Shown here: piece after piece, positions 1 to 12,129 of the stretch
Layout: every line of letters starts with the position of its first letter
Position numbering within the stretch: the first letter of the stretch is position 1
Notes under the pieces: model-generated
Told to the model about the DNA's origin: nothing
Databases searched by the model: none
Seen by the model: the letters and a program-made list of their open reading frames with translations, nothing else
Position numbers and translations under genes: made by a program
NCBI RefSeq assembly: GCF_954871325.1
Contig: NC_088776.1
Coordinates: 60,970,954-61,034,953 of the forward strand
Length of the DNA stretch: 64,000 nucleotides
Source of the DNA: Gordionus sp. m RMFG-2023
Taxonomy: Eukaryota; Nematomorpha; Gordioida; Chordodea; Parachordodidae
Direction: 5' to 3'

Positions 1-1
1 A

Positions 2-622
2 TCACATATAGAGAATATAAAACAAGTCCTCAAGAAATTACAAAATGCGGGATTAAAAGTCGAAACAAACAAAATAAATTTTATGAAAGAAAAAGTATCA
101 TATTTAGTATACATAATAGATCAAAATGGAATACACCCAGATAAAAATAAAATAATAGCAATAAAAAAATATCCAACGCCAAAAGATAGACATGGCATAA
201 AATCATTTATAGGTATATTAAACTATTATACACGGTTCATACCAAACTTACATGGCATAGCCGAATTACATAATAAAACTAGTAAAAATGTTAAATGGAA
301 TTGGACTCAAAAAGATGATGCATTATTTAAAAAAGCAAATGGAATAGTAAGAGAACAAAATACTATACAGTTTTATAAACAGGACCTTGAGTTAATATTA
401 GAAATAGATACATTTAACCAAGGATTTGGAGCTGTACTCATGCAAAAATATGATAATGGTAACGAATTCCCAATAGCTAACACCTCGAGAACTTTACAAG
501 ATGCTGTAAAAAAATTTTCATTAATCGAAAAAGAGGTCAAAGCCATAATAAATGGCGTAGAAAAATTTAAAAACCATTTATATGGACGAAAATTTAAAAT
601 ACGAACGGACCAAAACCTTTAA
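2..622 (+). pseudogene. Gypsy pol fossil: reverse transcriptase end and RNase H
   Basis: This is open from the left edge of the window. The segment FIGILNYYTRFIPN is the conserved stretch just after the reverse-transcriptase palm in Ty3/Gypsy pol, and LILEIDTFNQGFGAVLMQ matches the first RNase H strand with its catalytic aspartate. In a living element this part copies RNA into DNA and degrades the RNA strand. It is part of the fossil at 1-1625 and is described only as a remnant. Confidence 0.88.
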
Positions 623-1129
623 TAAAGATATATGGAAATAACAAAGATTTAAGCTCATTAACAAACCAAAGATTATTAGGTTGGACTTATAAATTATCTG
701 TATGATATAATGTACAAGAATGGTGATAATATAATCAGATGCTTTATCGCAAAACCTAATAGAGAAAAACGATGATCAAATAACAAGCGAAAATAAAACA
801 GTGAAATATATATGAAATCTTACTTATGACACATTAACTCTATCAAGAAAAGAACTTAGAGATGAAACTGCGAAAAATCCAATTTTAAGAAGAGAAAAAT
901 ATTAATAAATTATACAAATATACAAAATCAAGCACCAGAATTACAAGCTTTTATAACAAGAATAGATGAAATAGAAAATAATGACGGTATTTTATTTTGG
1001 AATGGTAGATTAATAATTCCGTACTCACTACAAAAAAGAGTTTTACAGATATTGAATACGGGATATCCAGGTATAACATCAATGAAATCCATCAAACATT
1101 ATATATGGTAGGAACGATGAAGATGTAGA

Positions 1130-1625
1130 AAAATTAGTTAACCACTGTATTGGGTGTCAAAAACATCGCAGAGATATACCAGTAGTTACCATATACCCGT
1201 GGAATCCGCCAGCACAACCCTAGGAAAGTGTACATTTAGATTTTACCGGACCACAAGATTGATTTTTTTGACTGATAGGAATCGATGCATATTCAAAATG
1301 GATCGAGATCGATAGAATTAAAGATATAACAAGTAAAAATTTAATAAATAGATTAGAAAAATGGCTTACTCGATATGATATTCCACGTCAAATTGTCACA
1401 GACAATGATCCACAATTTTTTTCAAATGAATTTTATAAATGGTGCAAAAACAATAATATACAACATATAAAAACTACACCATACCATCCGAGAAGTAATA
1501 GGTTATCAGAAAGATGCATGCAAACTATCAAAAATCAGTATTTCGCAAATAGAGACCAAACGAATAATGGGGAAAAATGCCTAAATGAAATATTAATTAC
1601 GTATAGAAATGGTGAACATTCCTGG
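1130..1625 (+). pseudogene. Gypsy pol fossil: integrase zinc-binding region and catalytic core
   Basis: NHCIGCQKHRRDIPV resembles the second half of the HHCC zinc-binding domain that precedes retroelement integrases. Downstream, IVTDNDPQFFSNEFYKWC and the following TTPYHPRSN are typical of the catalytic core of Ty3/Gypsy integrases. The remnant ends near 1625 where the next repeat begins, so C-terminal parts and the 3' LTR are absent from this window. Confidence 0.85.
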
Positions 1626-1654
1626 TTACGTTATTTGTATATTATAATATTATA

Positions 1655-3450
1655 ACACAGGGGGGTCGCTAGCCTTTACAATCTCAGTGGGCTCAACTAA
1701 AAAATTTTATGGGAGGCCTCGCCCCCCATAATGTGCGGGCCTTTGGCCGGGTTTTATATTAATATATTATACTTTTTTAGAATTTGCTAACTAAACAATT
1801 ATTCTAAATTTCATATTTTGCCATTTACTATATTTTGCATACAAAATCTACTAACATATAAATAATTAAAACAATATAAGACATATCTAAAAATAATATT
1901 TTTTAATACAAAATCTATTTTATTACAGTATAAAATATTTTCGATGGTTGATATATAAAAAATTTGCGTCTAATGAATTAGAAGTGATAAAAAAGGTTCA
2001 TTAATTCATACATATGCCTCAATTGATAATGGATTTTAAAAACCACATAAGGCTATATAATTCTTAGCAATTTACATTGACAAAAGGTCATGAAACAATA
2101 TAACTCTCTGTTACCATTTTAGACAATGTTTTATAGAATGGACTAATAAGAAAAAATTTATAGGCCTAAACCAAATTAACAAATCTTGAAGAAGAGAATA
2201 TAAACGACCAATCAAAATCATAAAACTATATGGTAGTTAAAGTTTCCTCTTAGATAAAATGATGGAAGCTAGATATGTAATCAATTATTGTGAGATATTA
2301 AATTTCTAAAAGATTATCTTCCATTTTTAATGATATATAAACAACTACACATTTGACCATATTTGCATATCTAAAATATGCAATCATATGCTTTCAGCAT
2401 CTGTAGTATTACATAGCCACACAAATAATAGATGCTGCTTAATTTACAGTCATAGCCATGACACTCACGATGGTAACCTATATCAGAATTTATTATGTTA
2501 GAATTGATGAATCAAAAACACTAAAAATCTTTAGAAGAAATTATGCAAATATATTGAAGCCTTTGGTTATTTACACGGCAAGGATGACCTATTAGAAATG
2601 AAACATTTTGTAACTATAAAATAAGAACCAGAGTGATATCATGAAAGCAATTAAAATTTTATATATTATTGTCACACTATCTTTAGCTGGTATATTATAT
2701 CTTTTTGTAATAATATCTAAAATATATTCGTATTAAAAATTTAACTCAAAACTGTTTTTCAAAGAAGAAAAAAATAGCTTTCCTAAAAACACGTAAAAAA
2801 GAGAAGAAAAGATATCTAATTTATTACATCCATTGTGGGATGAATAATAAAATATATAATTTTAATAATATTTTAAATAAATAGATGGCGTTAAATAGTT
2901 GAATGCATATATTTATTATTAAAAGCATTGATTAGAAAAATATTATATAACTGCCAAATACGTCTGCAAAAGTCCCATTTTACCTAATATTTTATAAATA
3001 ATTATATATAAAAGAAGATTATAAACTATATGTCTAATTACTTTTTATAAATAAATCATTTATACTTATTTGGATTAAGACCTTGAAAATAATTTTAGAA
3101 AGAGACATAATAATTAAATTTATAAATCAATAATATAGTTGATTAGTGATGATAAACTCGGCTAATTACAATTAAATTTATTAATTTGCAATTAATAAAT
3201 GATTTTATATATTTAAATAGGGTTATATAATAATTTAAATAATAAAAGTTTATTAAGATTCAACTGTTAATGCTAAATTAATATTTAGTGAGTGATATTG
3301 ATATTGATATATTTTTAACACAGAATTTGATCACAAGCTGACATAGTGAAAATATAATTTATATGTATTAATCTAATCTAATAATTAAACTAGTATTCAT
3401 TTAATAAAAATTTTGATAGTCTTATTAATTTTTAAATAATAAAATTAAAT
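1655..3450 (+). repeat. Dispersed repeat R1, copy 1
   Basis: This 1.8-kb segment aligns by eye with 54930-56480. Shared landmarks include the GC-rich start (CTAGCCTTTACAATCTCAG; ggcc...ggccGGGTTTTATATT), ACATTGACAAAAGGTCATGA near 2075, AGTCATAGCCATGACACT near 2450 and ATATGTATTAATCTAATCTA near 3370. The start has the GC-rich palindromic look of the hAT-type MITE ends elsewhere in the window, but I found no clear terminal inverted repeat. Both copies hold short coding-looking blocks with matching residues, so the family probably derives from a protein-coding element. I do not recognise the protein family. Confidence 0.75.
2641..2736 (+). CDS. Small hydrophobic ORF inside repeat R1 (31 aa)
   Basis: The ORF starts MKAIKILYIIVTLSLAGIL and is almost entirely hydrophobic, like a signal peptide or single membrane segment. 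The same start (MKTIKILYIIV) is found at the equivalent place in the second copy of R1 (55663), where the frame runs on for 56 codons. Conservation of start and first residues between two diverged copies is the only argument for a real gene. It may simply be a remnant of a longer protein. I recognise no family. Confidence 0.3.
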   Translation: MKAIKILYIIVTLSLAGILYLFVIISKIYSY

Positions 3451-4384
3451 CTATATATTACCCGATAGATTTATAAAAAAAATGGTTCAGGGAGCATTTA
3501 ATAAAATTTATTTTAGTAAGGGGATATTAAGGAGTCATTAAAAAAATTTTTGCTTCAGGGGGCTATTCAAATTTTTCAGGTATCTGGGTTTCTTACATTT
3601 AATAATATATTATGGAGGTCAATATAATTTGCACAATATTAGAAGTTAAATTATATAATTATAAAATACTATATATATATAGGAAACAATTTAAAATAAA
3701 GTTATCGCTTGTTTTGACAATAAAACTATATCCTTTAAAATTAATATTTAACATTGTACTCAATTTCATTTTAGAATCCAAGTGTTCATTATTCTATATT
3801 TGTAATATTTAAAGTTTGGATGCTTTTAAAACTTCAATTTTCTTCTTCTTAGAACCCTAATTACTTGTTGAATATCTAAGGCAAAGAATATTATTCGAGA
3901 TATTCAGAACTAATTTAATAGTAACTTAAAATTTCAAAAAGAATAATATGAAATTTTGACATCTATTTTAAAATTCTAAGTCTAACTTTTTTGAAAAGAA
4001 AATAAAGCGGATAGGAATTAGTTACAAATATAATTATCTGCTTATAAAATATAATGTTTTTTAATTTTTTTTAGGCCATATGGGTAAATTGTTACATAAA
4101 TTTATAAAAAGTAAAATAATTTTTATAAGCAGCTATTTTGATTGATCCAGAAAGTAAATGATCATTTTAAAAATAAAAATATTATTTCTCATACATTATA
4201 TATAGTTTTGTTTTTTTTAAATATGCTAGGGATATTTTATTTAATAGGAGCTTTATATATCTAATTTAGAATATATATGTGTTAGCGACAATGTGAAATA
4301 TTCGGCAATGTATACATTGCCGGAATAATTTAGGCAATGTGAGGTAGTGGTAGGCAGGGTAATTTTCTTATTTCGGCTAAGGAA
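3451..4384. other. AT-rich non-coding stretch with one short dispersed repeat
   Basis: I see no gene here. A 66-codon ORF at 3612-3812 is low-complexity, and its 3' part lies in a short dispersed repeat, so I do not call it. The stretch 3725-3815 is similar to 40570-40665. Confidence 0.6.
3725..3815 (+). repeat. Short dispersed repeat, copy 1
   Basis: The copies share CCTTTAAAATTAA, then AACATTG, CAATTT and CAAGTGTTCAT in the same order and spacing as 40570-40665. It is a roughly 90-bp dispersed repeat of unknown origin and runs through the end of a chance ORF. Confidence 0.55.
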
Positions 4385-5275
4385 AATTCTCATTTTTCTA
4401 TACTACACTATCACTGAAATATTAATTTAACATATTTACAAAAAATATTTTTACCTATATATTTTAAAAAAAACTCAAAAAAGTTCAAAAATAACGATTA
4501 TGGCAATTGTCACTTTTCTAAAGTACACTTTCACTAAAATATTAATTTATGTTACAAAACATATTTTTACCCATTTACTTTAAAAAAACTCAAAAAATTA
4601 AAATAAGATTATGACAATTACTTTTCTATACTACACTTTCACTGAAATATTAATTTAACATGTTTATAAAAATATTTTTACCTATATACTTTAAAAAAAT
4701 TCAAAAAAGTTTAAAAATAACGATTATGACAATTGCACTTTTCTATAGTACACTTTCACTCAAATATTAATTTAACATGTTTACAAAACATATTTATACC
4801 TCTTTACTTTCAAAAAAGTTTAAAAATAAAGATTATGACAATTGTCCCTTTTCTACCTTACACTTTCACTGAAATATTAATTTAACATGTTTACAAAACA
4901 TATTTTTACCTATTTACTTTAAAAAAAATCAAAAAGTTCAAAAAAAAACGATTAAGACAATTTCTACAGTACACTTTAACTGATTTATTAAAAAAACAGT
5001 TTACAAAACATATTTTTACCTATTTACTTTAAAAAAAATCAAAAAAGTTCAAAAATAACGATTATGACAATTGTCACTTTTCTATAGTACACTTTCACTG
5101 AAATATTAATTTAAGATGTTTACAAAACATATTTTTACCTATTTACTTTAAAAATCAAAAAGTTCAAAAATAACAATTATTACAATTGTCAAATTTGAAT
5201 TTTACATGTTAATAATATAAATTTTAACCCATTTGCAACAAAAATTAGAAATAATTAAATAATAACGATTATGAG
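4385..5275 (+). repeat. Tandem minisatellite, seven units of about 106-121 bp
   Basis: The motif TACACTTTCACTGAAATATT recurs with small changes near 4402, 4522, 4631, 4748, 4860, 4968 and 5088, giving spacings of about 106-121 bp. Each unit also has TTTTTACCTATTTACTTT, then an A-run and AATAACGATTATGACAATTG. The last partial unit runs into the LINE fragment at 5262-5615. Units differ by small indels, so the array is not recent. Confidence 0.9.
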
Positions 5276-5615
5276 GTTTCCCTTAACATCCGGTACGTTG
5301 ACTCCTAATTGATTTGGGGAAAGGTGATTGGATATTGTGAATAATCTTCTAATTACAAGTTTGGCAGTTAATAGGCGCCAAGTGGTTTTAATAGCGATTG
5401 GGCGAATATCTTTATTGGGTTTATGGAGAGCGATGAGTTTAGCTCCGTATAGCAGTGGAATAATGGCGGGTGGTATGCCTCCAGTAAGCATACGGTTGAT
5501 TAATTGGGTAATATTTTCTAGAACGTCACATTGTTGTGTTATGTAAGGTGGGGTTAGGTCTTGTAAGAATATTGAGCGAAACCCATCGAACCCAGGTGAG
5601 GAAATTTTTTTCTAA
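5262..5615 (-). pseudogene. LINE reverse-transcriptase fragment (fingers region)
   Basis: Read on the minus strand this is open for about 115 codons. It begins SSPGFDGFRSIFLQDL and continues through GGIPPAIIPLLYGAKLIAL, then KDIRPIAIKTTWRLLTAKLV and NHLSPNQLGVNVP. This is the N-terminal fingers part of a non-LTR reverse transcriptase, in the order seen in the other LINE relics here (15000-17130, 63030-63510). The catalytic palm is missing: the LINE is cut at its 3' side where the minisatellite begins. The open frame over this length suggests it is younger than the other relics. Clade not assigned. Confidence 0.82.
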
Positions 5616-6589
5616 AATTTGTATATAACGCTTATATATGGGAAGTGGGGGGAAGGGTATAAACATTTTTACTACTAATTTTTTAAAGAGGGTATCTGGG
5701 GTAGGATAAATTTTAGGTAGATAAAATTTTGCATTCTAAATTTTTTTTGGTGATAATACTATAATTTAAAAAGCAACTTTGGGCAAATTACTAATTTTCT
5801 GGAACTAAATATTAATCTAAAATTTTATAATTAAAATTTAAAGGAAGATCCCATAAATAAATAAAATTTAAGCAACTTTAGTATAATTAGCATAACTATT
5901 TTCTGGAAATAAATAATAGTCCAAAATTTTGTAATTATTTTGGGTAAATTGCATCGGTATCACAAACTCTTCTTGTTTTTTTCTACCCACTTTATGAAAT
6001 TGCAACATGTATGTTGTATTCTTGACAGTATTAATTAGTTATTTAGACTCATGAGTTGCTTCATCATTTTGAGTATATACACCTACTTTAAAAATATTCA
6101 TTTTTAAAAAAAAGAGGAAATAATATTAAGTTTGTATTGAAGGAATTTTATTATATATACATAATCTAATAATAATCTGAATAAGAATTGTTTTTTAAAA
6201 AAAATTTGCAGCAAAATTCTCCTACCCCCCCCCCCCCCCTTTCCCCTGATATATGAACGCTGAATCGGAATTAAGAATTATTTTAAAAAAATATATTTTT
6301 AAAAAATTTGTAGAAAAAACTATTTTAAAATATTTTAAATAAAAAAAAATATATTAATTTAAAAAAATAATATAAAAAAAATAATAAGCTCCCCAAGCGT
6401 GGCAGCCAAATATCTTTATAAAAATTAATCATAAATAAGATTAGGTCAAAATATTTGGTAAAATTGTTTAAAATTAACAGTTTAGCTTTTCTCCAAAAAT
6501 TAAAATAAATTTGCCAAAAATATTGATATTATTATATTTTATATATATAGTAAAGGTTCTATATATTTATCATCAGAAATTTGAATTCC
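5616..6589. other. AT-rich non-coding stretch
   Basis: No gene or repeat recognised. There is a run of 15 C at 6225-6239, striking in such AT-rich DNA. Confidence 0.6.
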
Positions 6590-6815
6590 AGACTCAGGGC
6601 TTTTTAAAATACCCGAGACGGGTCGGGACGTTTATATTCAAAACCAAATATTTTATATCGTTATTAACAGCTATAAAAATTAAAAATAAATATAATATAA
6701 GTTTAAAAAATTCGGGCCCGGCCTGAAAATATAAAAACCTGATCAAGCCGTCCCGAAAAAATTTTGAAAAATGATGCCATACAAATAGTACCTCTGCAGG
6801 GTTTTGTCTAACATA
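6590..6815 (+). repeat. Dispersed repeat R2, copy 1 (GGTCGGG / TACCTCTG ends)
   Basis: GC-rich ends (ACCCGAGACGGGTCGGGACG near 6611 and AGTACCTCTGCAGG near 6788) enclose an AT-rich middle with ACCAAATATTTTA. The same order is seen at 59185-59375 (ATACCCGGACCAGGCCGAAT ... AATACCTCTGTAGG). It is a short non-autonomous element by its size and composition. A terminal inverted repeat is not evident, so the class is uncertain. Confidence 0.6.
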
Positions 6816-9449
6816 TGTGTCTATGTTGATTCATCCATAATTTATAGGATGAATTAGCATTCCAAATAAAGATTTTGGTTTCTCATAAAGCATTTTTTAG
6901 ATAAATTTAGAAATAGTAGATATCTGATAAGCCATTTTATTCGCCACATTATTAAATCAAAATCCTTGTTTTTTATTTGGATCTCTCAATTGTTTGGGAG
7001 GAGGAGGGGGGGGGGTGTAATCACTTTATACTTTGTAAAAAGTTTTCAATAAAATATTATATTTAAAAATTTAGTAGTTTTGATAACTTTTATAATTTTA
7101 ATTACCTTGATATCCAGGATATTTTTTTGATTGGGAAAAATGTTGGTTCTGTGCTCAATAAATGTTTCCAGCAATTTTTTTAATAGTTAGAGTCAAAATT
7201 TCTTTTTCGAAATTAAAGAGATGTTTGTTCATTTTTAATTAAATTTAGCTTTGTTGATAAGTGCTAAAATAATTCTTAAGACTTTCAGGAGCCCTTATAC
7301 ATATTATCAATTTATATGTACTTAATAAATCAATCTTGAATGTTATATCGATCTTTATTAATAATTTCTCTATATAGGATTATTTTTTTTAATTTTTTTA
7401 AAAGGGAACGTTGAGTTCAATGCCACTGATATTAATATACTTATTTGTAAATCAAATACTATATAATTTTTCTCAATTAGTTAATATTTAGATTTTTAAC
7501 ATTATAAAAATTTAACACTTTTATTATAGTTTAATTAAATATATTTGTATAATGTTATATTATTAAGATTTCCTTTTTAAAACATAAGTCAATGTTTGCA
7601 ATTCTTGTTCCAGCGTTTTGATAACAATAGATTAATATATTTCCATTCAATTTTATTATCCATGTACTAATTTTAATATTAAAAATGAAGGAAAGTTTAT
7701 TATATTATTGTTGAACCAATGCTTCCAGATGTTTAAATCACATTCAAATTTAAAATTATATTTGACCCTTTGCTTAAGACTTGTAATTCGTGAAATGGCG
7801 ATCTAAACAAAAGTAAGCAACAGGAATAAATTCGTTGAAATTATATTATAATAAATTATCAATTTTGAGCTTGAAGTGTATAAATTGAGCAACAATATTA
7901 TCAGAAGTGTGTTCTACTGTCCAAGTATAAAACGCTTACAAGTATCTTATTAAAAAATATATCTATATAATAACTTAAAGCCAATGAAAGATGGAAACAA
8001 TAGAAAGAATAAATTAAAGCTTATTTTACAAGTAACAACAAAAATAAAATCTTCCATAATAATATAAAATATATTTCACTTAAAATCCACAATCTACATA
8101 ATGATCATTTTCTTAAAAATAAAGACAAAATAACTAAAATCCAATTGATTGACGTTCCTTAAAATATATTGTTATTTAAATTATTTTATTTGAACAACTG
8201 CAAAACTTATATATTTTAATATATTAAAAAATTATAATTTATTTATTTTGTTCATGATAGAAAATGTTGCTCCAGGTCCAGGTAATAATATTTTTTTTAT
8301 AAAGAATCACATATACAAATAAGGAATAAAAAATAAGAAAGAAATAAAAGATAAGAAAGAAAATAAATAATAAAGAATGAATAAAAAAACTTTGGGTCAA
8401 AATATTTTCTCAGAATGTGTTTAAGTAAATTATGTTGCATTAGGATATTACGGGGCAATAAACGTTATCAATACATATGAATTTATTTTGATAATTATAG
8501 ATGTTGATAAAAGTTAGTGTAGAGCAAATAACGTATATATAACATACTATTTTAAAAATTATTTATAAAGATACTGATTGCTCACTTTATATTAAATCGC
8601 ATACCTAAAGTTCAAAGAACAACACAATTTTTTTTGATCAAATAAGTAGAGAAAATAACAATTAAAAACTATTGAATTTCATGTGGTGCATTAATTTGTC
8701 AATTTCAGATAGGTAGAAGAAATTGATGCATTCGTTTAATATAGCTAATTACATAGTAATGGAAGATCCCAATATAATGCCTGGAAAATAAAATTAAACC
8801 TGACATTTAATCGCTTTTTTATTTTACGAATTTTTTAATATTATATATTTAAAAGAGCTAATTAATTTAATCTATTTTCCTCGTATAAACTCTAATATAA
8901 TATGTTTTATTTCGTAAAAAAGGTTCTAAATTAAGTTTCCAATACAAATTTTTCTTGGTCAAAACACACTATATTTTATAACGCCTCACTTTCAGAGGTG
9001 GAATAGACCAGTCATGATCTCCTTCTGAATCAATTTTGATGGAATTTAAAATTTTATTGATAATATAAAGCGGATTGTTTAAATAATTTTTTTGGTTAAT
9101 ATAATTATTTGCTTGTGTCTTTATTTTTAAAGTAATTCAAACATTTTTTCTGATAAATTGATATTATTTAAAATATAATATGTAATAAAGTTCGTTTATT
9201 TGAAAAAATGTTGAACGGCGTTTCTTTTATTATTGACGAATCCGAATTAAACGTTCGTTCAATTTTAAAAACACAATTTATTTTTATTTATTTGAAAAAT
9301 TTAATATTAATCCGAAATTTGTAAGAAAAAAGTCTTATATTTTATAACCAGCTGTTTTTCCTTTTTCACATTTCACTTTTTTTAACACTCTATTTATATC
9401 TTTTTAATATACTATTGTTTATATTTTAATTTAATAGATTATCATAAGC
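6816..9449. other. AT-rich non-coding stretch
   Basis: I find no gene. Points of note are a 10-G run at 7006-7015, a purine-rich simple repeat (aagaaa-type) around 8326-8390, and one isolated relative of the 21-nt array core near 8255-8285 (GAAAATGTTGCTCCAG followed by GTCCAGGTAATAAT). Confidence 0.6.
8252..8286 (+). repeat. Isolated copy of the 21-nt array core
   Basis: ATAGAAAATGTTGCTCCAG, followed by GT, matches the 3' half of the core repeated at 17.5-21.1 and 48.8-50.9 kb, in the same orientation. It stands alone, about 9 kb from the array. Confidence 0.5.
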
Positions 9450-9660
9450 ATGGATATTATTATTTCATCAGCATCATCTGATTCTTAATATTCAAAATAA
9501 GATGAATTAACATTACCATGGCCCAAATATGATAAATATTTTACAGTAACATCCTATATTGAAGGAACTAATTTAATCTTATGTAAAATGTGTTCAAAAA
9601 TATTATATCAGTTTCAAAATCTTTAAGTTCCAATTTTAAACGACATTTTGATTGTAATAT
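9450..9660 (+). pseudogene. N-terminal BED zinc finger of a dead hAT-type transposase
   Basis: From the ATG at 9450 the plus strand reads MDIIISSASSDS, then (past two stops) WPKYDKYFTVTSYIEG, followed by ILCKMCSKILY and, one frameshift later, SKSLSSNFKRHFDCN. The C-x2-C pair followed about 20 residues later by a SNxxRH segment is the layout of a BED zinc finger, which many hAT transposases use to bind their DNA ends. The remaining transposase is not visible downstream. At least three breaks are seen, so this is a dead N-terminal stub. A host BED protein is possible but less likely given the decay. Confidence 0.5.
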
Positions 9661-11699
9661 TAATTATTTTATTTTATATAATATAACTAAGTAAAATCAT
9701 TAAATTTGAAGAAAAATTGCATTTGGTATATTTGACCCCAACAATAACTATAGTTATTTTAAAATTAAAAAAATTAGTGGTATAAAATATGGTCAATTAT
9801 TGATAGACGCATTATTAAATGGGATTAATAAAAATTATTAAACCTATAATTATTAAATTAATTATATATATTTTATATTTTTAAAGATTTTAACATATAT
9901 AAGAAGATTTATATCCCCTCCCCTTATCATGAGATAAATAATAATAAAAACTAAGGAAAGGATTACCACATTAATTCATTAAATAAAATACATAATCAAC
10001 AAAATTATATCTTTCTTTATCACTCCCACAGATAACTTTTCACTTAGTCTTACATTAATTTCAAAACTTTGGCTTTTAGATAATTGAGACTAACTTCTCT
10101 TCTTCTCCAATAAATATTAATTAGAATCACTTTCATATTGCTGGGAAAAATATAAAAATACACTAAATTAAAAAAATAATGTTTTTTACCATCTCCTCCC
10201 TTTAACATATTGAAAGGATAATTAATTTTAAATATAGATAACTAAATGAACGATTACATCAGAGCTCAAATAGTTTAATTTTTCTAAAATATGAAATACT
10301 AATTAACATTTTAAAATATATTATGCCTGTTTTTTAGAAAACTTATGGTCCCACTTCCGTTTTAATTGAATATTTGTTTTTATAATTTTATTTTAAATTA
10401 CCCTAATATATCATAATAGCGATCTTTATCAACAATTCAACATTTCAACTCAGGTTCTGAATTCCAGAGGCTATACCTAGTTAGAACCTTTGTTTACTTT
10501 CCAATAAAGAACTTTAATAGACATTAGCCTAAGCCCTTACATTATACCCTCATCTTATAAACTCTGCCAACTCCCTGTCATTTTATTTTAAAAATTAATT
10601 ATCTTTTAGTTAAAGAATGTAATATTTAAATTAATATTAAGTATGGCTATGGTTAATACGAACTTTGACAACTGAATAGATATTATCTTGTTACAATTTA
10701 AAATATTTATTTTATTTCATTTAATACTTAATATCTCACCTCCCTTTAATACAAATTTGATGTTGATTTAGGTGTGATGAATAATCATTAGGAAGACATG
10801 TTCATGTAGTTTCCTATCATCTTTCTATATCTAATATTAATAGAACGTATGTAATTTTATGTAAAGCTGTTACTTTTTTTATTATTTTATTTTCCCATTT
10901 AATAACTTCCTAATTTTCTTGTGTTTAAAATATTTCGAATAAATATTCTATTAATTTTTCACATTTAGACTTCCAAAGTAAGTTATTTTATTTAACTGAT
11001 ACCGGAAATTTTATGAATACCCCAGTTTAATATTAAAATCATATTTTTTTTAAAACTTTATTTTGAAAAGCTTTATTCCGTAAGTATAAGTATATCGTAT
11101 TATAATGTTTTTAAATAATATTTTAATTCAATATTTATTTCATCTATTATATAAAATTTAAAATTATGTTGCATTTTAGAATATTTATGTAAGATAATTT
11201 AACCATAATATTATGATATTTTATTTAAACTAATTTATAAACTTTCTAAAATTTGAACATATTATATCTTTTTTAATACAAGAAATAGTAATTGTGAAAT
11301 GAATATTTTATCTGGGAAGGCTATTATATAAATATAGCTAAAATAAATTTACTAAATATTGAACTACTATTTGAACAAAAATGAGTGTAATGTGTACAAC
11401 TGTCTCGTAATTTGAACTTGTTCCCCCTATCTAGAGTATGCGCGCGCTATAGCTTTAGATAATAAACTGAACATAATCTCCTATAACTGTACCATCTATG
11501 GACATGATCAATTTTTTCTTCAAAACAACAAGATTAACTGCAATAAAAAAGATCTTTACAAATTCAAGAGTGTCCCTATTTATAATCTAATCAAGATTTT
11601 TGATTGGGCAGGACATAGTTAAATCCCTTAGAAAAGAGGGTTGGTTCCTTTAAAACCAAGCATACCTTCAAAAAAGATCTGATCGATTTTAAAATTCTC
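9661..11699. other. AT-rich non-coding stretch
   Basis: No gene, RNA or repeat recognised on either strand. Confidence 0.6.
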
Positions 11700-11850
11700 G
11701 GTGTAAATAAAAGATGTCTTTAGTTTCGCTTGATGTAATAACATCAAGAAATTCGCAATGATTGTCTTCTAGCTTTTGGTAAGGCACTAGCATCTGCTGG
11801 AGCATGTGTGTCAAAGAAAGTATATAATGTATGAACACAACACCATAAGT
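11700..11850 (-). repeat. Short segment similar to the LINE at 17.1 kb
   Basis: CTGGAGCATGTGTGTCAAAGAAAG (split: CTGGAGCA, TGTGTGTCAAA) matches CTGGAGCAAGTGTGTCAAAA near 17115, which lies just upstream, in LINE orientation, of a reverse-transcriptase relic. This may be a small 5' fragment of the same LINE family. The similarity is short. Confidence 0.35.
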
Positions 11851-11898
11851 TGTTTATTTTATTGTCAACCAACTTGGTTTAAAATCTTATATTATCTT

Positions 11899-12129
11899 TC
11901 ATTTTATTACAATTATGAGGTATATGAAGCTCATAATATATGGTCGATAAAACTTGTTTAATATTATTAGTGTAAAAATTCCTAATAGCCACAGGAATAT
12001 GAAAAAATTTGTGACCAAATAAGAGAAATGTAGATCATTCATTTTTTTTGTTGGAATTACTATTTTTCCACATTCAGCATAATTGATAGAAATGACAGGC
12101 CTAGCACTTCTTGGGATTCTTAAGGTCAA
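11899..12129 (-). CDS. Unrecognised ORF, 76 codons
   Basis: The N-terminal half (MTLRIPRSARPVISINYAE...) has a more mixed composition than surrounding AT-rich DNA, and the C-terminal half is hydrophobic. I recognise no domain. It lies next to the short LINE-like segment at 11700-11850 and could belong to the same dead element. Treat it as a low-confidence candidate. Confidence 0.15.
   Translation of the reverse strand: MTLRIPRSARPVISINYAECGKIVIPTKKMNDLHFSYLVTNFFIFLWLLGIFTLIILNKFYRPYIMSFIYLIIVIK

Larger units (their letters stand above)
1..1625 (+). mobile_element. Ty3/Gypsy LTR retrotransposon, partial internal region (fossil)
   Basis: The window opens inside pol. Parts in order are the end of the reverse transcriptase with RNase H (about 1-622), a zinc-binding region (about 1000-1190) and the integrase core (about 1220-1600). 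This order, RNase H before integrase, is that of Ty3/Gypsy. Gag, protease and the first part of the reverse transcriptase would lie left of the window. No LTR is visible. The right side stops near 1625-1655, where the dispersed repeat R1 begins, so the element is cut there. It is broken, with several interruptions, and its base composition matches the AT-rich surroundings, suggesting an old copy. Confidence 0.9.

Noticed and set aside
3612-3812. 66-codon hydrophobic ORF
   Set aside because: Low-complexity AT-rich translation; its 3' part is a short dispersed repeat found at 40570 without an open frame.
5328-5546. 72-codon plus-strand ORF
   Set aside because: Shadow of the minus-strand LINE reverse-transcriptase fragment, which matches a known family in its own frame.
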